A DNA stretch of 49,250 nucleotides from a bacterium HR28 (GTDB lineage Bacteria; Chloroflexota; Chloroflexia; Thermomicrobiales; Thermomicrobiaceae): assembly GCA_002898255.1 (NCBI GenBank), contig BEIE01000006.1, forward strand, positions 1 to 49,250, in the 5' to 3' direction. The notes beneath the pieces were generated by a model that saw only the letters and a program-made list of their open reading frames with translations, had not been told where the DNA came from and did no database searches. A program made the position numbers and the translations under genes. Shown one piece after another: positions 25,862-34,850 of the stretch (positions are counted from its first letter, which is position 1; every line of letters begins with the position of its first letter).

Positions 25862-26380
25862 ATGTCACGGCTTACTCGAGGGGTGGTGATCCTCCTCAGT
25901 CTTCTCTCGGTGTTTGCGCTTTCCATCGCAGTGTCACGCGGTGCCTCTGGGCGCCTCTTCTATGAGTGGTCAGCGAGCGGTGTCGAGCCTGGTGGTGGCA
26001 TTTGATACTATTCTGGCAACTATTCTGGGAGAACAGAGTGGAGCCCCACGCGCCAGGCGAATGTACTGACACTGTACGAGAGCACGGTCTGGATGCGGAA
26101 TCCGACCGGCGATATCCGCTCGCCTGGTACTGTCCTGTACTTTATCCACGATGGACAGGTACGGCGCACAGTGCCGGCGTACGCCTGGAGCCTGATCGGT
26201 TGTGGAGCGGTCGCTCCGGGTGGAGCTGCCTTTGGTGGCTGCACGACTTCATCCCAATATCTTGGAGCATTTGATCCGCTCCGTCGAGCGCAGGACCGCG
26301 GTACCTGGGCGTTCCTGCTTTGCGATGCGGCAGGGTGTTACGGCGGTGTGTCTGGTGACCGAACATGGAATCTTTGGTAA
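25862..26380 (+). pseudogene. Secreted protein gene interrupted by an in-frame TGA
   Basis: Translation from ATG 25862 gives a signal-peptide-like start (MSRLTRGVVILLSLLSVFAL) and 47 codons, then TGA at 26003-26005. The same frame continues open for 124 more codons to TAA at 26378-26380, with protein-like content (YYSGNYSGRTEWSP, VLYFIHDGQVRRTVPAYAW, two Gly-Gly-Cys-rich stretches and the end TWNLW). Both halves share one frame, so a single substitution such as TGG to TGA explains it. No restart codon with a ribosome site follows the stop. The product would be an exported protein of about 170 residues with four cysteines, family unknown. A TTGACA at 25795-25800 may be its -35 element. It precedes a second exported protein gene by 21 bases. 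Confidence 0.6.
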
Positions 26381-26401
26381 TCTCAGATAGGGAGGCTTCT
26401 G

Positions 26402-27142
26402 ATGCGATGGCAGTTCGCCCTTCTCCTTACGCTCGCTGGAGTGCTCGGGTTTGGCCTGGTGTCTGTCGTTGCGGCGTTGCCGGGCACGGTGCCCGGACTT
26501 GATTTCGTCCGCCGGGCTGCGGACGAGCGACGCAACGGGAACACTGAGACAGTGGTGCTGGTGAACGGTCGAGCGATCACGGCTGCCGAACTGGCCGAGA
26601 TGGAGCAGTGGGTGAACGCGAATGTGAGCTGGATGCGAGAAGCCGAGAAGGAGACAACGGACACGACCCAGGTGGCATTACTCCGCCGCACCCGTGAGCT
26701 GATCGAGCGGAGCGGACCGCGTACTGTGGCACTGGCGAGGTTAATCCGTGACCGTGCCCTGGAGTCGGCGGCAATTGAGCACGGTGTCTGGCCGGATGAG
26801 GCGACAATCGCGGAACGTGTGGCGCGCGACCGCGAACTTGCAGAACAGATGAAGGATCCTCGCTTGGATACCTTTGTGACGACACTGGGCCCAGCGGTGT
26901 ACTGGGAGCGCTTCTACCCCGGCGTCGTAGCCCGCGAATTGGCCCAGGAGCGTCTTTTCGAAGTCGTGACGGGTGATGAGCTGGATCTTGCGGCTCGGCA
27001 GAAGAGGTGGCTGACATTCGAACGTGAACTGGTTAGGGCAGCGTCGATCGAAGTGACAGATTCCGAGGCTCTTGGATCGGCCTCGCTGGAAGAGGCATTC
27101 GCTTATCTCGAGGAATACTGGTCATTGCATAGCACCCAGTGA
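26402..27142 (+). CDS. Exported SurA N-terminal-like protein
   Basis: A 246-residue protein with one N-terminal hydrophobic helix (signal peptide or anchor, residues 4-25). The mature part begins with VVLVNGRAITAAELAEMEQWVN, which is the start of the SurA/PrsA chaperone N-terminal domain, and continues as a helical, highly charged region. There is no parvulin (rotamase) domain, so it would be a chaperone-like domain alone. GGGAGG lies six bases before the ATG. It follows the interrupted secreted gene closely and may have served as its folding partner, an inference from position only. Confidence 0.7.
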   Translation: MRWQFALLLTLAGVLGFGLVSVVAALPGTVPGLDFVRRAADERRNGNTETVVLVNGRAITAAELAEMEQWVNANVSWMREAEKETTDTTQVALLRRTRELIERSGPRTVALARLIRDRALESAAIEHGVWPDEATIAERVARDRELAEQMKDPRLDTFVTTLGPAVYWERFYPGVVARELAQERLFEVVTGDELDLAARQKRWLTFERELVRAASIEVTDSEALGSASLEEAFAYLEEYWSLHSTQ

Positions 27143-27598
27143 CGATCCGTCGTCGAGTGGCCGTTCGGTTCCTGACAGTGGTCAGGGATGCGTGTAGGTC
27201 GCATCGCCTCGATGGGCGGGTGAATCGTTCGAAAACCTTTTCGACCCGGCAGGAACTCCTGCTTACACCATGCGCTCGCACTGTACAGCGGGAAGTCCTG
27301 TGAGGAATGTTGTCCTGGCCAGAGACGAGAGTGGCGCCCTCGACTGCTCGCTGCGAGCCGGTCTCCGCAGCGCGTCTCGAGCCAGCTGCCCGTCCGGACA
27401 AGCGGTGGCTCCGCTCGTCGGAATGGATGCGATATTCGGTGCCGAGGTATCGCCACTGGCGCACCGTTACGGCATGCTCGTTATCATGGTGAGAGCATTC
27501 TTCCGGGCGTTCCTGATTCAGAGGAAGTCGTGTTTTGGGAAGTGACTTCCTCTGCCGGCCACAGCTCGATGGGTAGTGGGCGAAGGTGTGAGATCACG
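27143..27598. other. Intergenic region
   Basis: About 450 bases between two + strand genes. Small open frames on both strands lack ribosome sites and protein-like composition. No promoter or RNA element was recognised. Confidence 0.35.
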
Positions 27599-28384
27599 AT
27601 GCGTTGGTCGAACGGCACGGTCACCGTGCGCGTCTATGCGGAACTCAACGATCATCTTCCTCTGCCGCTTCGTTACACCTCCTTTGATCGACCATTACCG
27701 CTCGGTTGTACGGTGAAGGATCTTGTCGAGGCGCTTGGGATCCCGCGTGCGGAGGTTGATCTGGTGCTGGTGAACGGTGAGCCGGCTGACTGGACGCAGC
27801 ATTTGGTCAGCGGCGACCGTGTGAGTATCTATCCTGTATTCGAGTCGATCGACATCAGCCCAGTGCAGCGGTTGCGGCCCCGCCCGCTCCGGGAGCCGCG
27901 ATTCATCTGCGACGTGCACCTCGGCCGTTTGGCGCGATACCTGCGGCTGCTTGGATTTGATACGCGCTATGATCGCCGGTTGGACGATGCGACGCTCGCA
28001 GCATGTGCAGCGACCGAACGGCGGATCCTCTTGACGCGGGACCGCGAGCTCCTCAAGCGACGAGCGGTGACGCATGGATATTGGATTCGTGCTGTCCTCC
28101 CACGCGAGCAGCTGCTTGAGGTGGTGCGTCGGTTTGATCTGGCTCGACACCTGCAGCCATTCACACGGTGTCCGCGGTGCAATGGGATCTTGGAGCAGGT
28201 GGAGCGCGAGGCGGTACGTGGGAAAGTGCCGCCTCGGAGCTGGGCGCGTGCGGAGGCCTTCTGGCACTGCTCCGGCTGTGGGCAAGTCTACTGGTATGGT
28301 ACCCACTGCGAACAGGTCGAGGAGCTCGTAGAGTGGGTACGGCAAGCAAGTTCCATGACCGGATCCCCCGCTGCTGAGACTTGA
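27599..28384 (+). CDS. Ubiquitin-like plus Mut7-C (PIN-type) RNase domain protein
   Basis: A 261-residue two-domain protein. Residues about 5-85 form a beta-grasp domain of the Mut7-C-associated ubiquitin type (VRVYAELNDHLP ... VNGEPADW ... GDRVSIYPVFES). Residues about 100-250 are a Mut7-C domain: FICDVHLGRLARYLRLLGFDT, LLTRDRELLKR and then a zinc ribbon with CPRC and CSGCG pairs and the typical YWxGTH-like ending (VYWYGTHCEQV). The Mut7-C domain is a PIN-like nuclease fold, with acidic residues D (CDVHLG) and RDRE as likely metal ligands. The start at 27599 is chosen from homology and AAGGTG upstream. The target RNA is unknown. Confidence 0.85.
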   Translation: MRWSNGTVTVRVYAELNDHLPLPLRYTSFDRPLPLGCTVKDLVEALGIPRAEVDLVLVNGEPADWTQHLVSGDRVSIYPVFESIDISPVQRLRPRPLREPRFICDVHLGRLARYLRLLGFDTRYDRRLDDATLAACAATERRILLTRDRELLKRRAVTHGYWIRAVLPREQLLEVVRRFDLARHLQPFTRCPRCNGILEQVEREAVRGKVPPRSWARAEAFWHCSGCGQVYWYGTHCEQVEELVEWVRQASSMTGSPAAET

Positions 28385-28446
28385 GTGAGCAGCCGAGTTG
28401 CCAGACCGGACGAGGAACCCATCCTCTTACAAGCGGATCCACATCC

Positions 28447-29877
28447 TCAGCGCCCGCGTCGAGCCGCTGCCAGGTGAGCCCGGGCATACTCGCTGAGTGG
28501 GACCGGCGCGACGGTCGCGCGGATCTCCACCTGGCGGTGCGGCTCAAGCCAAGGACGACTCCGAGCTCCCCCGTCCGGCTCACCCCACAGCACAGTGACA
28601 CGCGTTCCCGGTACGGCGTATTCGGGGTCAAGGACAGCGAGAGAAACCATTGCCCGTTCGTTCCAGCTGAAGCCGACGTAGGTAGAGATGCCGATAATGC
28701 GCTTCTGGTCGTCGAGAACGGCGTCATATTGCCAAGTGGCATAGGTTGAGAGCGGAAACTCGATGTACTTCGCTGGTAGTTGGTCTGTATCCATGTAAGA
28801 GCGGACTACGTGAGCAACATCGTCGGGATCCCAGACCAGGGAGACTTTCACGCGGTGGCGCTGGTTCGCCATCCGCTCCAAGGCGGCACGTCCAATGAAG
28901 TCGTGATCAAACTGGACAAGGTGTCCGTAGCCGAGTTCCCAGGGCGTGAGGTAATAGTCCTCGACATTTGGTGAAGCAAAGCTGCCGCCGAGGGCCCAGG
29001 TCGCTTCGTTTGCGGTTGCTGGGAGCCACTCGCGGAACGGTCGAAGCTCTTCCCCGGTGTAGATAGCGGGGAGCGGGCGCGGGATCCAGCCAAGTTCGAA
29101 AGCGGTGGTAAAGTAAGCGAGCGAACCGACCTGCCGGAGACCGAAACGATGGCCGGCCTCGATGATCGCCTGCTTCACTGCTGGTCCCTCATCCCACGGA
29201 CCGAACAGTTCGAAGCCAGGGCCACCAGCCATGGTGTGGCGGAGAGCCCAGACCTCGTGGCCGGCGATGCGCAGGGTAACGATGTGGAAAAAGCGAGTCT
29301 CCGGTACCGGTGCGCCGGTGAGATGTTCGAGAAGCGCGAACGCATTAGGCCCTTCGACCTGGAAACGGTAGACTGTCCGACGGCCGGTCGGATTTTGTGT
29401 GAAGATCTCGTCACGTTCGTAGGTAACGTCCCAGCCGCCGGTCTCAGCGTGGAACTGGACCCAGTTATGGCCTGCTGCACGACCGACGAGGAACAGCTCG
29501 TCCGGCGTGAGGCAATACAGGATGCCGTCTCCGATGTAATAGCCCTGTGGACTCACGGCGAGAAAATGGCGAGCCCGACCCGGGCCAAAGGTGCGGAAGC
29601 TATTGACGGCCAGGTACGAGACAAGCCGCAACGCATCCGGGCCACGCAGGATGCTCGTCGTCATATGAAATGACTGATCATAGAGTGCGACTGTCTCCCG
29701 CCACGCGCGCTGCTCGTCGCGCCAGTTTGTGTACTCGGGCAACACGTGTGGTGGTGGTTGTCGCTGGACAGCATCCCGGACTACAGAACCTTTGCGATTG
29801 GCGTACAGATAGTCAACGATGTTGGGCACACTGTCGAGAAGTTCTTGCAACGTCCGGGGCTTTCGCTCTTCAACCAT
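28447..29877 (-). CDS. LigM/DesA-like tetrahydrofolate-dependent aryl O-demethylase
   Basis: A 476-residue GcvT-fold protein. Many blocks match my memory of Sphingobium LigM (vanillate/3-O-methylgallate O-demethylase), also about 470 residues: PEYTNWRDEQRAWRETVALYDQ, IGDGILYCL, MAGGPGFELFGPWDE, ELGWIPRPLPAIYTGEELRPF, REWLPA, GGSFASPNVEDYYLTPWELGYG and VLWGEPDGG. LigM moves a methyl group from an aromatic methoxy group to tetrahydrofolate. It is the last of three minus-strand genes, 41 bases after the HAD gene, and ends convergently 62 bases from the Mut7-C gene. The substrate (vanillate, syringate or other methyl ether) cannot be fixed by reading. Confidence 0.87.
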   Translation of the reverse strand: MVEERKPRTLQELLDSVPNIVDYLYANRKGSVVRDAVQRQPPPHVLPEYTNWRDEQRAWRETVALYDQSFHMTTSILRGPDALRLVSYLAVNSFRTFGPGRARHFLAVSPQGYYIGDGILYCLTPDELFLVGRAAGHNWVQFHAETGGWDVTYERDEIFTQNPTGRRTVYRFQVEGPNAFALLEHLTGAPVPETRFFHIVTLRIAGHEVWALRHTMAGGPGFELFGPWDEGPAVKQAIIEAGHRFGLRQVGSLAYFTTAFELGWIPRPLPAIYTGEELRPFREWLPATANEATWALGGSFASPNVEDYYLTPWELGYGHLVQFDHDFIGRAALERMANQRHRVKVSLVWDPDDVAHVVRSYMDTDQLPAKYIEFPLSTYATWQYDAVLDDQKRIIGISTYVGFSWNERAMVSLAVLDPEYAVPGTRVTVLWGEPDGGARSRPWLEPHRQVEIRATVAPVPLSEYARAHLAAARRGR

Positions 29878-29918
29878 CGTGCCGATCCTCTCTTCGCCTT
29901 CTTGCCTGCCTCGAAGTC

Positions 29919-30791
29919 TCAGCTGTAGTGACGTCGATTCCCTTTGATGAGCGACAGGAGTTCCGACAGGTTCTCTACGCTCAAGTCAGCGGCGTCGGCT
30001 GGCGCATCACGGTCCGTGCCGGTGCGCACGAGGATCGCTGAGCAGCCGGCGCGCCGAGCCATGGAGACGTCAATCTCGAGGTCGTCGCCAATCATCACGA
30101 GTTCGTGGAGCGGGGTACGCAAGGAACGAGCGGCGACCTCGAGCGCCTCTGGGGCCGGTTTACCGATAAGCCGGGGTTGCGTCGCTGTGACGTGGGCGAC
30201 TGCTGCCATGATGGCCCCGCCCATAGCTGGTGCACGTCCACCCTGTGCGGCCAGCGCACGCGCTGTGACTGCCGTCCAGAATTCGGCCCCTTGCCAAATC
30301 GCTCGGGCGGCGGCTGTCAAGTCCTCGTAGGTTAATGCCGGTGCCCAACCGACGAAAACGATGCGAGCAGCCGTTGCTTCACTGCGATCGAGTAGCCGGA
30401 TGCCGCGCGCAGCCAGTGGCTGACGAGTGCCGTTGTCACCGAGGACGAAGACCGGCTCTCCTGGGTAGTGGTGGACAAGCAGTTCAGCGGCGACCACTGC
30501 TGGCGTGAGCAGCTCACCGGGCCTTACATCGAGGCCAGCAGCTTGCAGGCGTTCGACGTAGTCATCCGGTGTGCGGGCTGTTCCGTTCGTCAGCAGGAGA
30601 AACGGCCGACCCATTTCCCGGAGCGCGGTGAGAAATTCGGCTGCGCCAAGGAGAGGGCGCGGTTCGTTCCACTGTTCGGAGTCGGCCAGGATCAGCGTGC
30701 CATCGACGTCGAGGACGAGCGGTCGTTCATGCAGGGCGATCGCTCCTGGATGGTTGTCAGCGTTGCCAGGCAAACGTCGTTCTTGCGACAT
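29919..30791 (-). CDS. HAD-superfamily (IIA, NagD-like) phosphatase
   Basis: A 290-residue hydrolase with motif I LVLDVDGTLI, motif II in LLTNGTAR, a large alpha/beta C2 cap, and motifs III/IV in GKPAPEAL and IGDDLEIDVSMA. Subclass IIA members remove phosphate from small molecules such as nucleotide, sugar or aryl phosphates. The ATG at 30791 with GAAGG upstream is preferred over an open frame to 30854. It lies between the phosphohistidine-domain gene and the LigM-like gene, so its substrate may be an intermediate of that pathway. Confidence 0.85.
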   Translation of the reverse strand: MSQERRLPGNADNHPGAIALHERPLVLDVDGTLILADSEQWNEPRPLLGAAEFLTALREMGRPFLLLTNGTARTPDDYVERLQAAGLDVRPGELLTPAVVAAELLVHHYPGEPVFVLGDNGTRQPLAARGIRLLDRSEATAARIVFVGWAPALTYEDLTAAARAIWQGAEFWTAVTARALAAQGGRAPAMGGAIMAAVAHVTATQPRLIGKPAPEALEVAARSLRTPLHELVMIGDDLEIDVSMARRAGCSAILVRTGTDRDAPADAADLSVENLSELLSLIKGNRRHYS

Positions 30792-30905
30792 CAGGCGCCT
30801 TCGTCCTTTCGCGTCGCGCAGCGGCACAATTTCTCCCCGTCGTGCCGGTGGCAACGAACGGCCCTACCTGGTACCCGTGAGTTCCAAGTCGCCGCACTCC
30901 GATGG

Positions 30906-32729
30906 TCACGCGTCAAGCACTTCGACGACGCCGCGGTTGCCGTCGACCCGGATCCGTTGCCCGGTGCGGATGGTCGTTGTTGCGTAAGCCGTGCCGACGA
31001 CTGCCGGGACACCGTACTCGCGGCAAATGATCGCCGCGTGACTCATCATCCCGCCGATGTCCGTCACAACACCCTTGACTTTCGCGAGTGTTGGTCCCCA
31101 GGATGGTGCAGTGATCGGACAGACAAGGATTTCACCAATTTCCACCGTCGGTAACTCACTCTCATCACGGACGACCCGGGCAGGTCCCTCGATAATGCCT
31201 GGTGCAGCAGCAACACCGGTGAGAACAGCTCCGCCGCCGACTTCTCCGCGAAGCCACTCCCGTACCCGATCGGTTGTGACTCCCCAGAGCATGATCGCAA
31301 AGGGATCGCTCACGGTCTCAGGAGCATCACCGAGACAGGGAACAGGTGTCCACTCACGTAGGACAGCGATGATCTCTTTGCGGCGTGCGATGCGATCTTT
31401 CCATTCTTGCCGACCGCGCACGGGAATGCCGGTCGCCCAGGCCGAGGTGAAATCGAAGAGGAAGCGCTCGAGTTCGTATGGGTTGAAGTAGAAGACATCA
31501 CCCGGCTGGTCGATTGCCCCAGCATCGGCCAGGATCCGGCCCAGCTGCCGCATATGGCGCCAAAAGATTGTTCCGGACCAGTGCTCGACATAGAAGTTGT
31601 GCTCCTCGACGAAGGGGAAGACGGTGCGTGCGAGTTGGAGAAGCTGATCGAACTGCTGGCGCTCCGCATCGGAGGGAAGAAGTTGCCGATACTCGTCTGC
31701 AATCCGCTCGCGTTCCTCGCGGAGTTGCTCCAAGGGACGCTCGACTGATTGGCCAGTGGTGAGTTGTTTGATGTAGTCGCGGATCGTCGCGAGCGGAAGG
31801 CGCAGGTCATCAATCCAGGAGATGTGGTCATGGTAAAGACCGCTGCCGGACGAGTAGTAGAACCAGGGATTTTTGGCTGCCTCGAAGGCAGCAAGCCATT
31901 CTCGCCCTTCTGGGGTATCGCCGAGCGTGGTGAGCAGCTGGTCGAGTTGGTCGATGGGGGTGGCCAAGAAGCGTTGGCTGAGGCCGAGCTGATGGGCCTT
32001 GGTTGCCAACTTGCGGAGCTCGTCGTCGGGACGGAAGAGGATAACGTCGATGCCGGCGACCATCCGAGCGATTGTCTGGTCAGAGATCTCGGGGAACGCT
32101 TGCTTGCAGAACGAGAAGAAGGTCAGGTAGGCCGCATAGCCGATGTTTAGGAACTCAAAGTGACGCTGGTAGAGTTGGAAGACGCGGTCAATTAGGGCTC
32201 GATAGGTGTGGTAGAAGTGGTGCGAGCGCCCGAGCTTGCGGGCGAACACGTCCTCTTCTGGTTCAAACTCCGGGAGCGGCTGGAAACTCAGCTGCTCCAT
32301 CTCGTGGATAATGCCCTCGAGCTCGCGCTTCCACTGCTCGTAGAGCTGATTCCAATGCTCATAGTAGTACCCAGCACGGCGTTGGAAATAGGCAACACGC
32401 TGTTCGATCTCCTGCGGATCCTCAACTGGGACGAAGCCCAGGTAGAGATAGCCATTGATGAGTCGGCGTTCGATCCCCCGAGCGCCGGGAATGACGAACG
32501 TACGGTTGGTATATTGTGAGATGGCAACACCCCAGGCCTCATGGGGCAGGATATCGAACGGGACACAGACGTACGGATTGTGGATCTTATCGGCGATCCA
32601 AAAGAGTTTTCGCTCGACCTCGTGTGTCTCGGGTCGGGAGATCAGGTAGTAGGGGTACATCTCCTCCCAGCCCTCGGCACCACGGGGTGTCGGCACTTCC
32701 CAGGGGTACGGAAACCGCTCGCGCGACAT
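30906..32729 (-). CDS. PEP-utilising/phosphohistidine-domain protein without an ATP-grasp domain
   Basis: A 607-residue soluble protein. The last 90 residues are the swivelling phosphohistidine domain of PEP synthase, pyruvate phosphate dikinase and rifampicin phosphotransferase: GVAAAPGIIEGPARV, then GGMMSHAAIICREYGVPAVVGT with His564. The first 500 residues are helical and rich in Trp, Tyr and Phe, resembling the middle substrate-binding region of such multidomain enzymes. No ATP-grasp domain is present. The PpsA subunit of phenylphosphate synthase has a similar build and size and works with a separate ATP-binding subunit. It is the first gene of the operon, 114 bases upstream of the HAD gene, with AAGGGA before the ATG at 32729. 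Substrate unknown. Confidence 0.82.
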   Translation of the reverse strand: MSRERFPYPWEVPTPRGAEGWEEMYPYYLISRPETHEVERKLFWIADKIHNPYVCVPFDILPHEAWGVAISQYTNRTFVIPGARGIERRLINGYLYLGFVPVEDPQEIEQRVAYFQRRAGYYYEHWNQLYEQWKRELEGIIHEMEQLSFQPLPEFEPEEDVFARKLGRSHHFYHTYRALIDRVFQLYQRHFEFLNIGYAAYLTFFSFCKQAFPEISDQTIARMVAGIDVILFRPDDELRKLATKAHQLGLSQRFLATPIDQLDQLLTTLGDTPEGREWLAAFEAAKNPWFYYSSGSGLYHDHISWIDDLRLPLATIRDYIKQLTTGQSVERPLEQLREERERIADEYRQLLPSDAERQQFDQLLQLARTVFPFVEEHNFYVEHWSGTIFWRHMRQLGRILADAGAIDQPGDVFYFNPYELERFLFDFTSAWATGIPVRGRQEWKDRIARRKEIIAVLREWTPVPCLGDAPETVSDPFAIMLWGVTTDRVREWLRGEVGGGAVLTGVAAAPGIIEGPARVVRDESELPTVEIGEILVCPITAPSWGPTLAKVKGVVTDIGGMMSHAAIICREYGVPAVVGTAYATTTIRTGQRIRVDGNRGVVEVLDA

Positions 32730-32778
32730 GGGTGACCGTCCCTTCTCGCTTGTCGCTTTAGCCGTGAGCTTTCTCAGC

Positions 32779-32808
32779 AATATAGTTGCCGAAGTATGCG
32801 GGTGTCAA
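32779..32808 (-). promoter_or_regulatory. Strong sigma-70-type promoter for the phosphohistidine/HAD/LigM operon
   Basis: On the minus strand, a consensus TTGACA (32803-32808), an 18-base spacer and TATATT (32779-32784), 50 bases before the start codon at 32729. This is the best promoter match seen in the window. Confidence 0.75.
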
Positions 32809-33044
32809 GAGGGTGACGGGGGCCTTGGCGGCGTGACTTCATGGTTTGTGTCGTCGCGGGGGGCAGTGCGAGGACTCCTGCGGACGGAATGCTGTGGCCG
32901 GAGATGCTAGCCTCCTCATTGACGGTCGGTGCCCGGATGGGCGAGCATTGCCACAGGGGTAGGGAGCTAGGCTTGCTCCTTGCTGGTCTCAGGGGGCCCA
33001 AGACGGGTCAGGAGCGTTAAGCTGGCAAAGCGAGGAATGCCGTC

Positions 33045-34304
33045 ATGCCGGAAGAGCAACCAGAACACTTCGACACGCTGATCCTCGGCGGGGAACTCGT
33101 CGATCCGGGGACGGGGCGCTTTGGCCGCTTCGACATCGGGATTCGCCAGGGGCGCATTGCCCGCGTCGCTCCGTCACTCGCCGGCTATCCAGCCGAGCAA
33201 GTGGTGGACGCGCGTGGACAGCTGGTGACTCCGGGGTTGATCGATTTGCACACACATGTCTACTGGGGAGCGACCTACTGGGGAATCGAGGCCGATCCGG
33301 TGGCTGCCCGGACCGGCGTCACGACATGGCTCGACGTCGGGAGCGCCGGTGCATACACCTTCCCGGGGCTGCGCCGCTACGTGATTGAGCCGAGTCGGGT
33401 ACGGATCTTTGCGTTCTTGAATCTGTCCTCGATTGGGCTGGTCGCACCGACATGGGAGTTTGCAAATCTGGACTACTGTGACGTAGAGTTGGCAGCGCGG
33501 GTGATCGAGACCAACCGAGATGTCATTCTTGGCGTCAAAGCGCGCATCGACGCAAACACCACACGGGGCGTCGGCATCCGGCCGCTCGAGCTGGCGCGTA
33601 AACTCGCCGACGAGCTCGGTGTGCCGCTGATGGTGCACATCAACAATGGCCCACCGTCGATCGACGAGGTAGCGGCACTCTTGCGCCCGGGCGATATCCT
33701 GACTCACTGCTTCACTGGTGGTACCATGCGCATCCTCACGCCAGAGGGGAAGCTTCATCCCACCATTCGCACGCTGCGCGAGCGTGGGTTGGTACTCGAT
33801 GTTGGACACGGCGCTGGATCGTTCAACTTTACGGTAGCCGAGGCACTTTTGGCCGAAGGAATCTTGCCGGACACAATCTCGAGCGATATTCATCAACTGG
33901 CGATCCAGGGGCCGATGTTCGACTTACCGACCACGCTCTCCAAGTTCCTGGCGCTCGGCTTGAGCTTGCCTGAAGTCATTGAGCGGGTGACGGTGCGGCC
34001 GGCCCATCTTCTCGGCCGACCCGAGTTGGGGAGTCTGGCCGAAGGAACACCGGCGGACATCGCGCTCTTCCGCCTCATCGAAGGGAACTTCACCTTCTAT
34101 GATGTTGCTCTACAGGCGCGCCAGGGCCGTCAACTTCTCGTCAACACCTTAACGATGGTCGATGGCCGCATTCTGCCAAGGACGGAACCGAGCCCTCTAC
34201 ATCTTTGGGCGGAACTCCCAGAGCACCAGCGAACGATCCGCAAGATCGGTCATCCCTTCCGTGCTCAGCCGATGGTTTTGGAGGTTCGCGATGCCGGAGC
34301 GTGA
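33045..34304 (+). CDS. Amidohydrolase-family metalloenzyme (dihydroorotase/deacetylase-like)
   Basis: A 419-residue TIM-barrel amidohydrolase. The metal site is shown by LIDLHTHVYWG, the bridging-lysine region GVKARID, LMVHINNGPP, ILTHCFTGG and SSDIHQL. The small beta domain is formed by the N- and C-terminal strands (DTLILGGELVDPG; NTLTMVDGRIL). The closest type I know is the EF_0837/AHA_3915 family of amidohydrolase/deacetylases, which act on small amides or acylated amino acids. The ATG has AGCGAGG upstream. It heads a + strand group and overlaps the next gene by 14 bases. Confidence 0.85.
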   Translation: MPEEQPEHFDTLILGGELVDPGTGRFGRFDIGIRQGRIARVAPSLAGYPAEQVVDARGQLVTPGLIDLHTHVYWGATYWGIEADPVAARTGVTTWLDVGSAGAYTFPGLRRYVIEPSRVRIFAFLNLSSIGLVAPTWEFANLDYCDVELAARVIETNRDVILGVKARIDANTTRGVGIRPLELARKLADELGVPLMVHINNGPPSIDEVAALLRPGDILTHCFTGGTMRILTPEGKLHPTIRTLRERGLVLDVGHGAGSFNFTVAEALLAEGILPDTISSDIHQLAIQGPMFDLPTTLSKFLALGLSLPEVIERVTVRPAHLLGRPELGSLAEGTPADIALFRLIEGNFTFYDVALQARQGRQLLVNTLTMVDGRILPRTEPSPLHLWAELPEHQRTIRKIGHPFRAQPMVLEVRDAGA

Positions 34305-34815
34305 CGGAGTGCTGAGCCGGGAGCAGCTGGCCGCGCTGCTCGCGAGCGATCCGCCACTGGTGCGAGATCTCCCGGCGCTGGAAGAGCAGCTCCAACCGCA
34401 TGGGATCGACCTCACAGTCGCAGCTGTCGCGCGTTTCACCGGGATCGGCCAGATAGGGGCGCACGATGCGGAACGACGCCTGCCGATGTTCGAGCCGTTG
34501 GAGCCAGATGCCGAGGGATGGTGGGAGCTCCCGCCAGGGCCATATCTTTTGCGCTTCAGTGAGACAGTCTCCCTGCCGCGTGACTGCATGGCGTATGCGC
34601 GACCGCGGTCAAGCCTGCTCCGTTGTGGAGTGGCATTGCACACTGCCGTGTGGGATGCTGGATACAGCGGGCAGGGCGTTGCCCTGCTGGTCGTGTACAA
34701 CCCAGCGGGGTTCCGACTGCAGCGCCGGGCACGGGTGGCGCAGCTCGTGTTTCACCGGCTCGAGCAGCCGGTCACCGAAGGGTACCGTGGCATCTACCAC
34801 GGTGAGCGCGGCTGA
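34291..34815 (+). CDS. dUTPase/dCTP deaminase-family protein
   Basis: A 174-residue trimeric-fold nucleotide hydrolase. The central motif RPRSSLLRCGVALH and the following DAGYSGQG match the dCTP deaminase/dUTPase family. In E. coli dCTP deaminase the catalytic Glu sits just before the YNSG-like turn (EFYN); here the segment reads LLVVYNP, without Glu, which favours a dUTPase-type or inactive protein over a deaminase. The ATG at 34291 lies inside the end of the amidohydrolase gene with GGAGG seven bases upstream. Role inferred: removal of dUTP to keep uracil out of DNA. Confidence 0.8.
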   Translation: MPERDGVLSREQLAALLASDPPLVRDLPALEEQLQPHGIDLTVAAVARFTGIGQIGAHDAERRLPMFEPLEPDAEGWWELPPGPYLLRFSETVSLPRDCMAYARPRSSLLRCGVALHTAVWDAGYSGQGVALLVVYNPAGFRLQRRARVAQLVFHRLEQPVTEGYRGIYHGERG

Positions 34816-34850
34816 ACGGTTGGTTTGCATCCGATGAAACGAGTCGGACG

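Noticed and set aside
26003-26005. TGA inside the secreted gene as a second selenocysteine codon
   Set aside because: There is no CxxU-like or other redox context, no recognised selenoprotein family and no good hairpin within the following 40 bases. A nonsense mutation is simpler.
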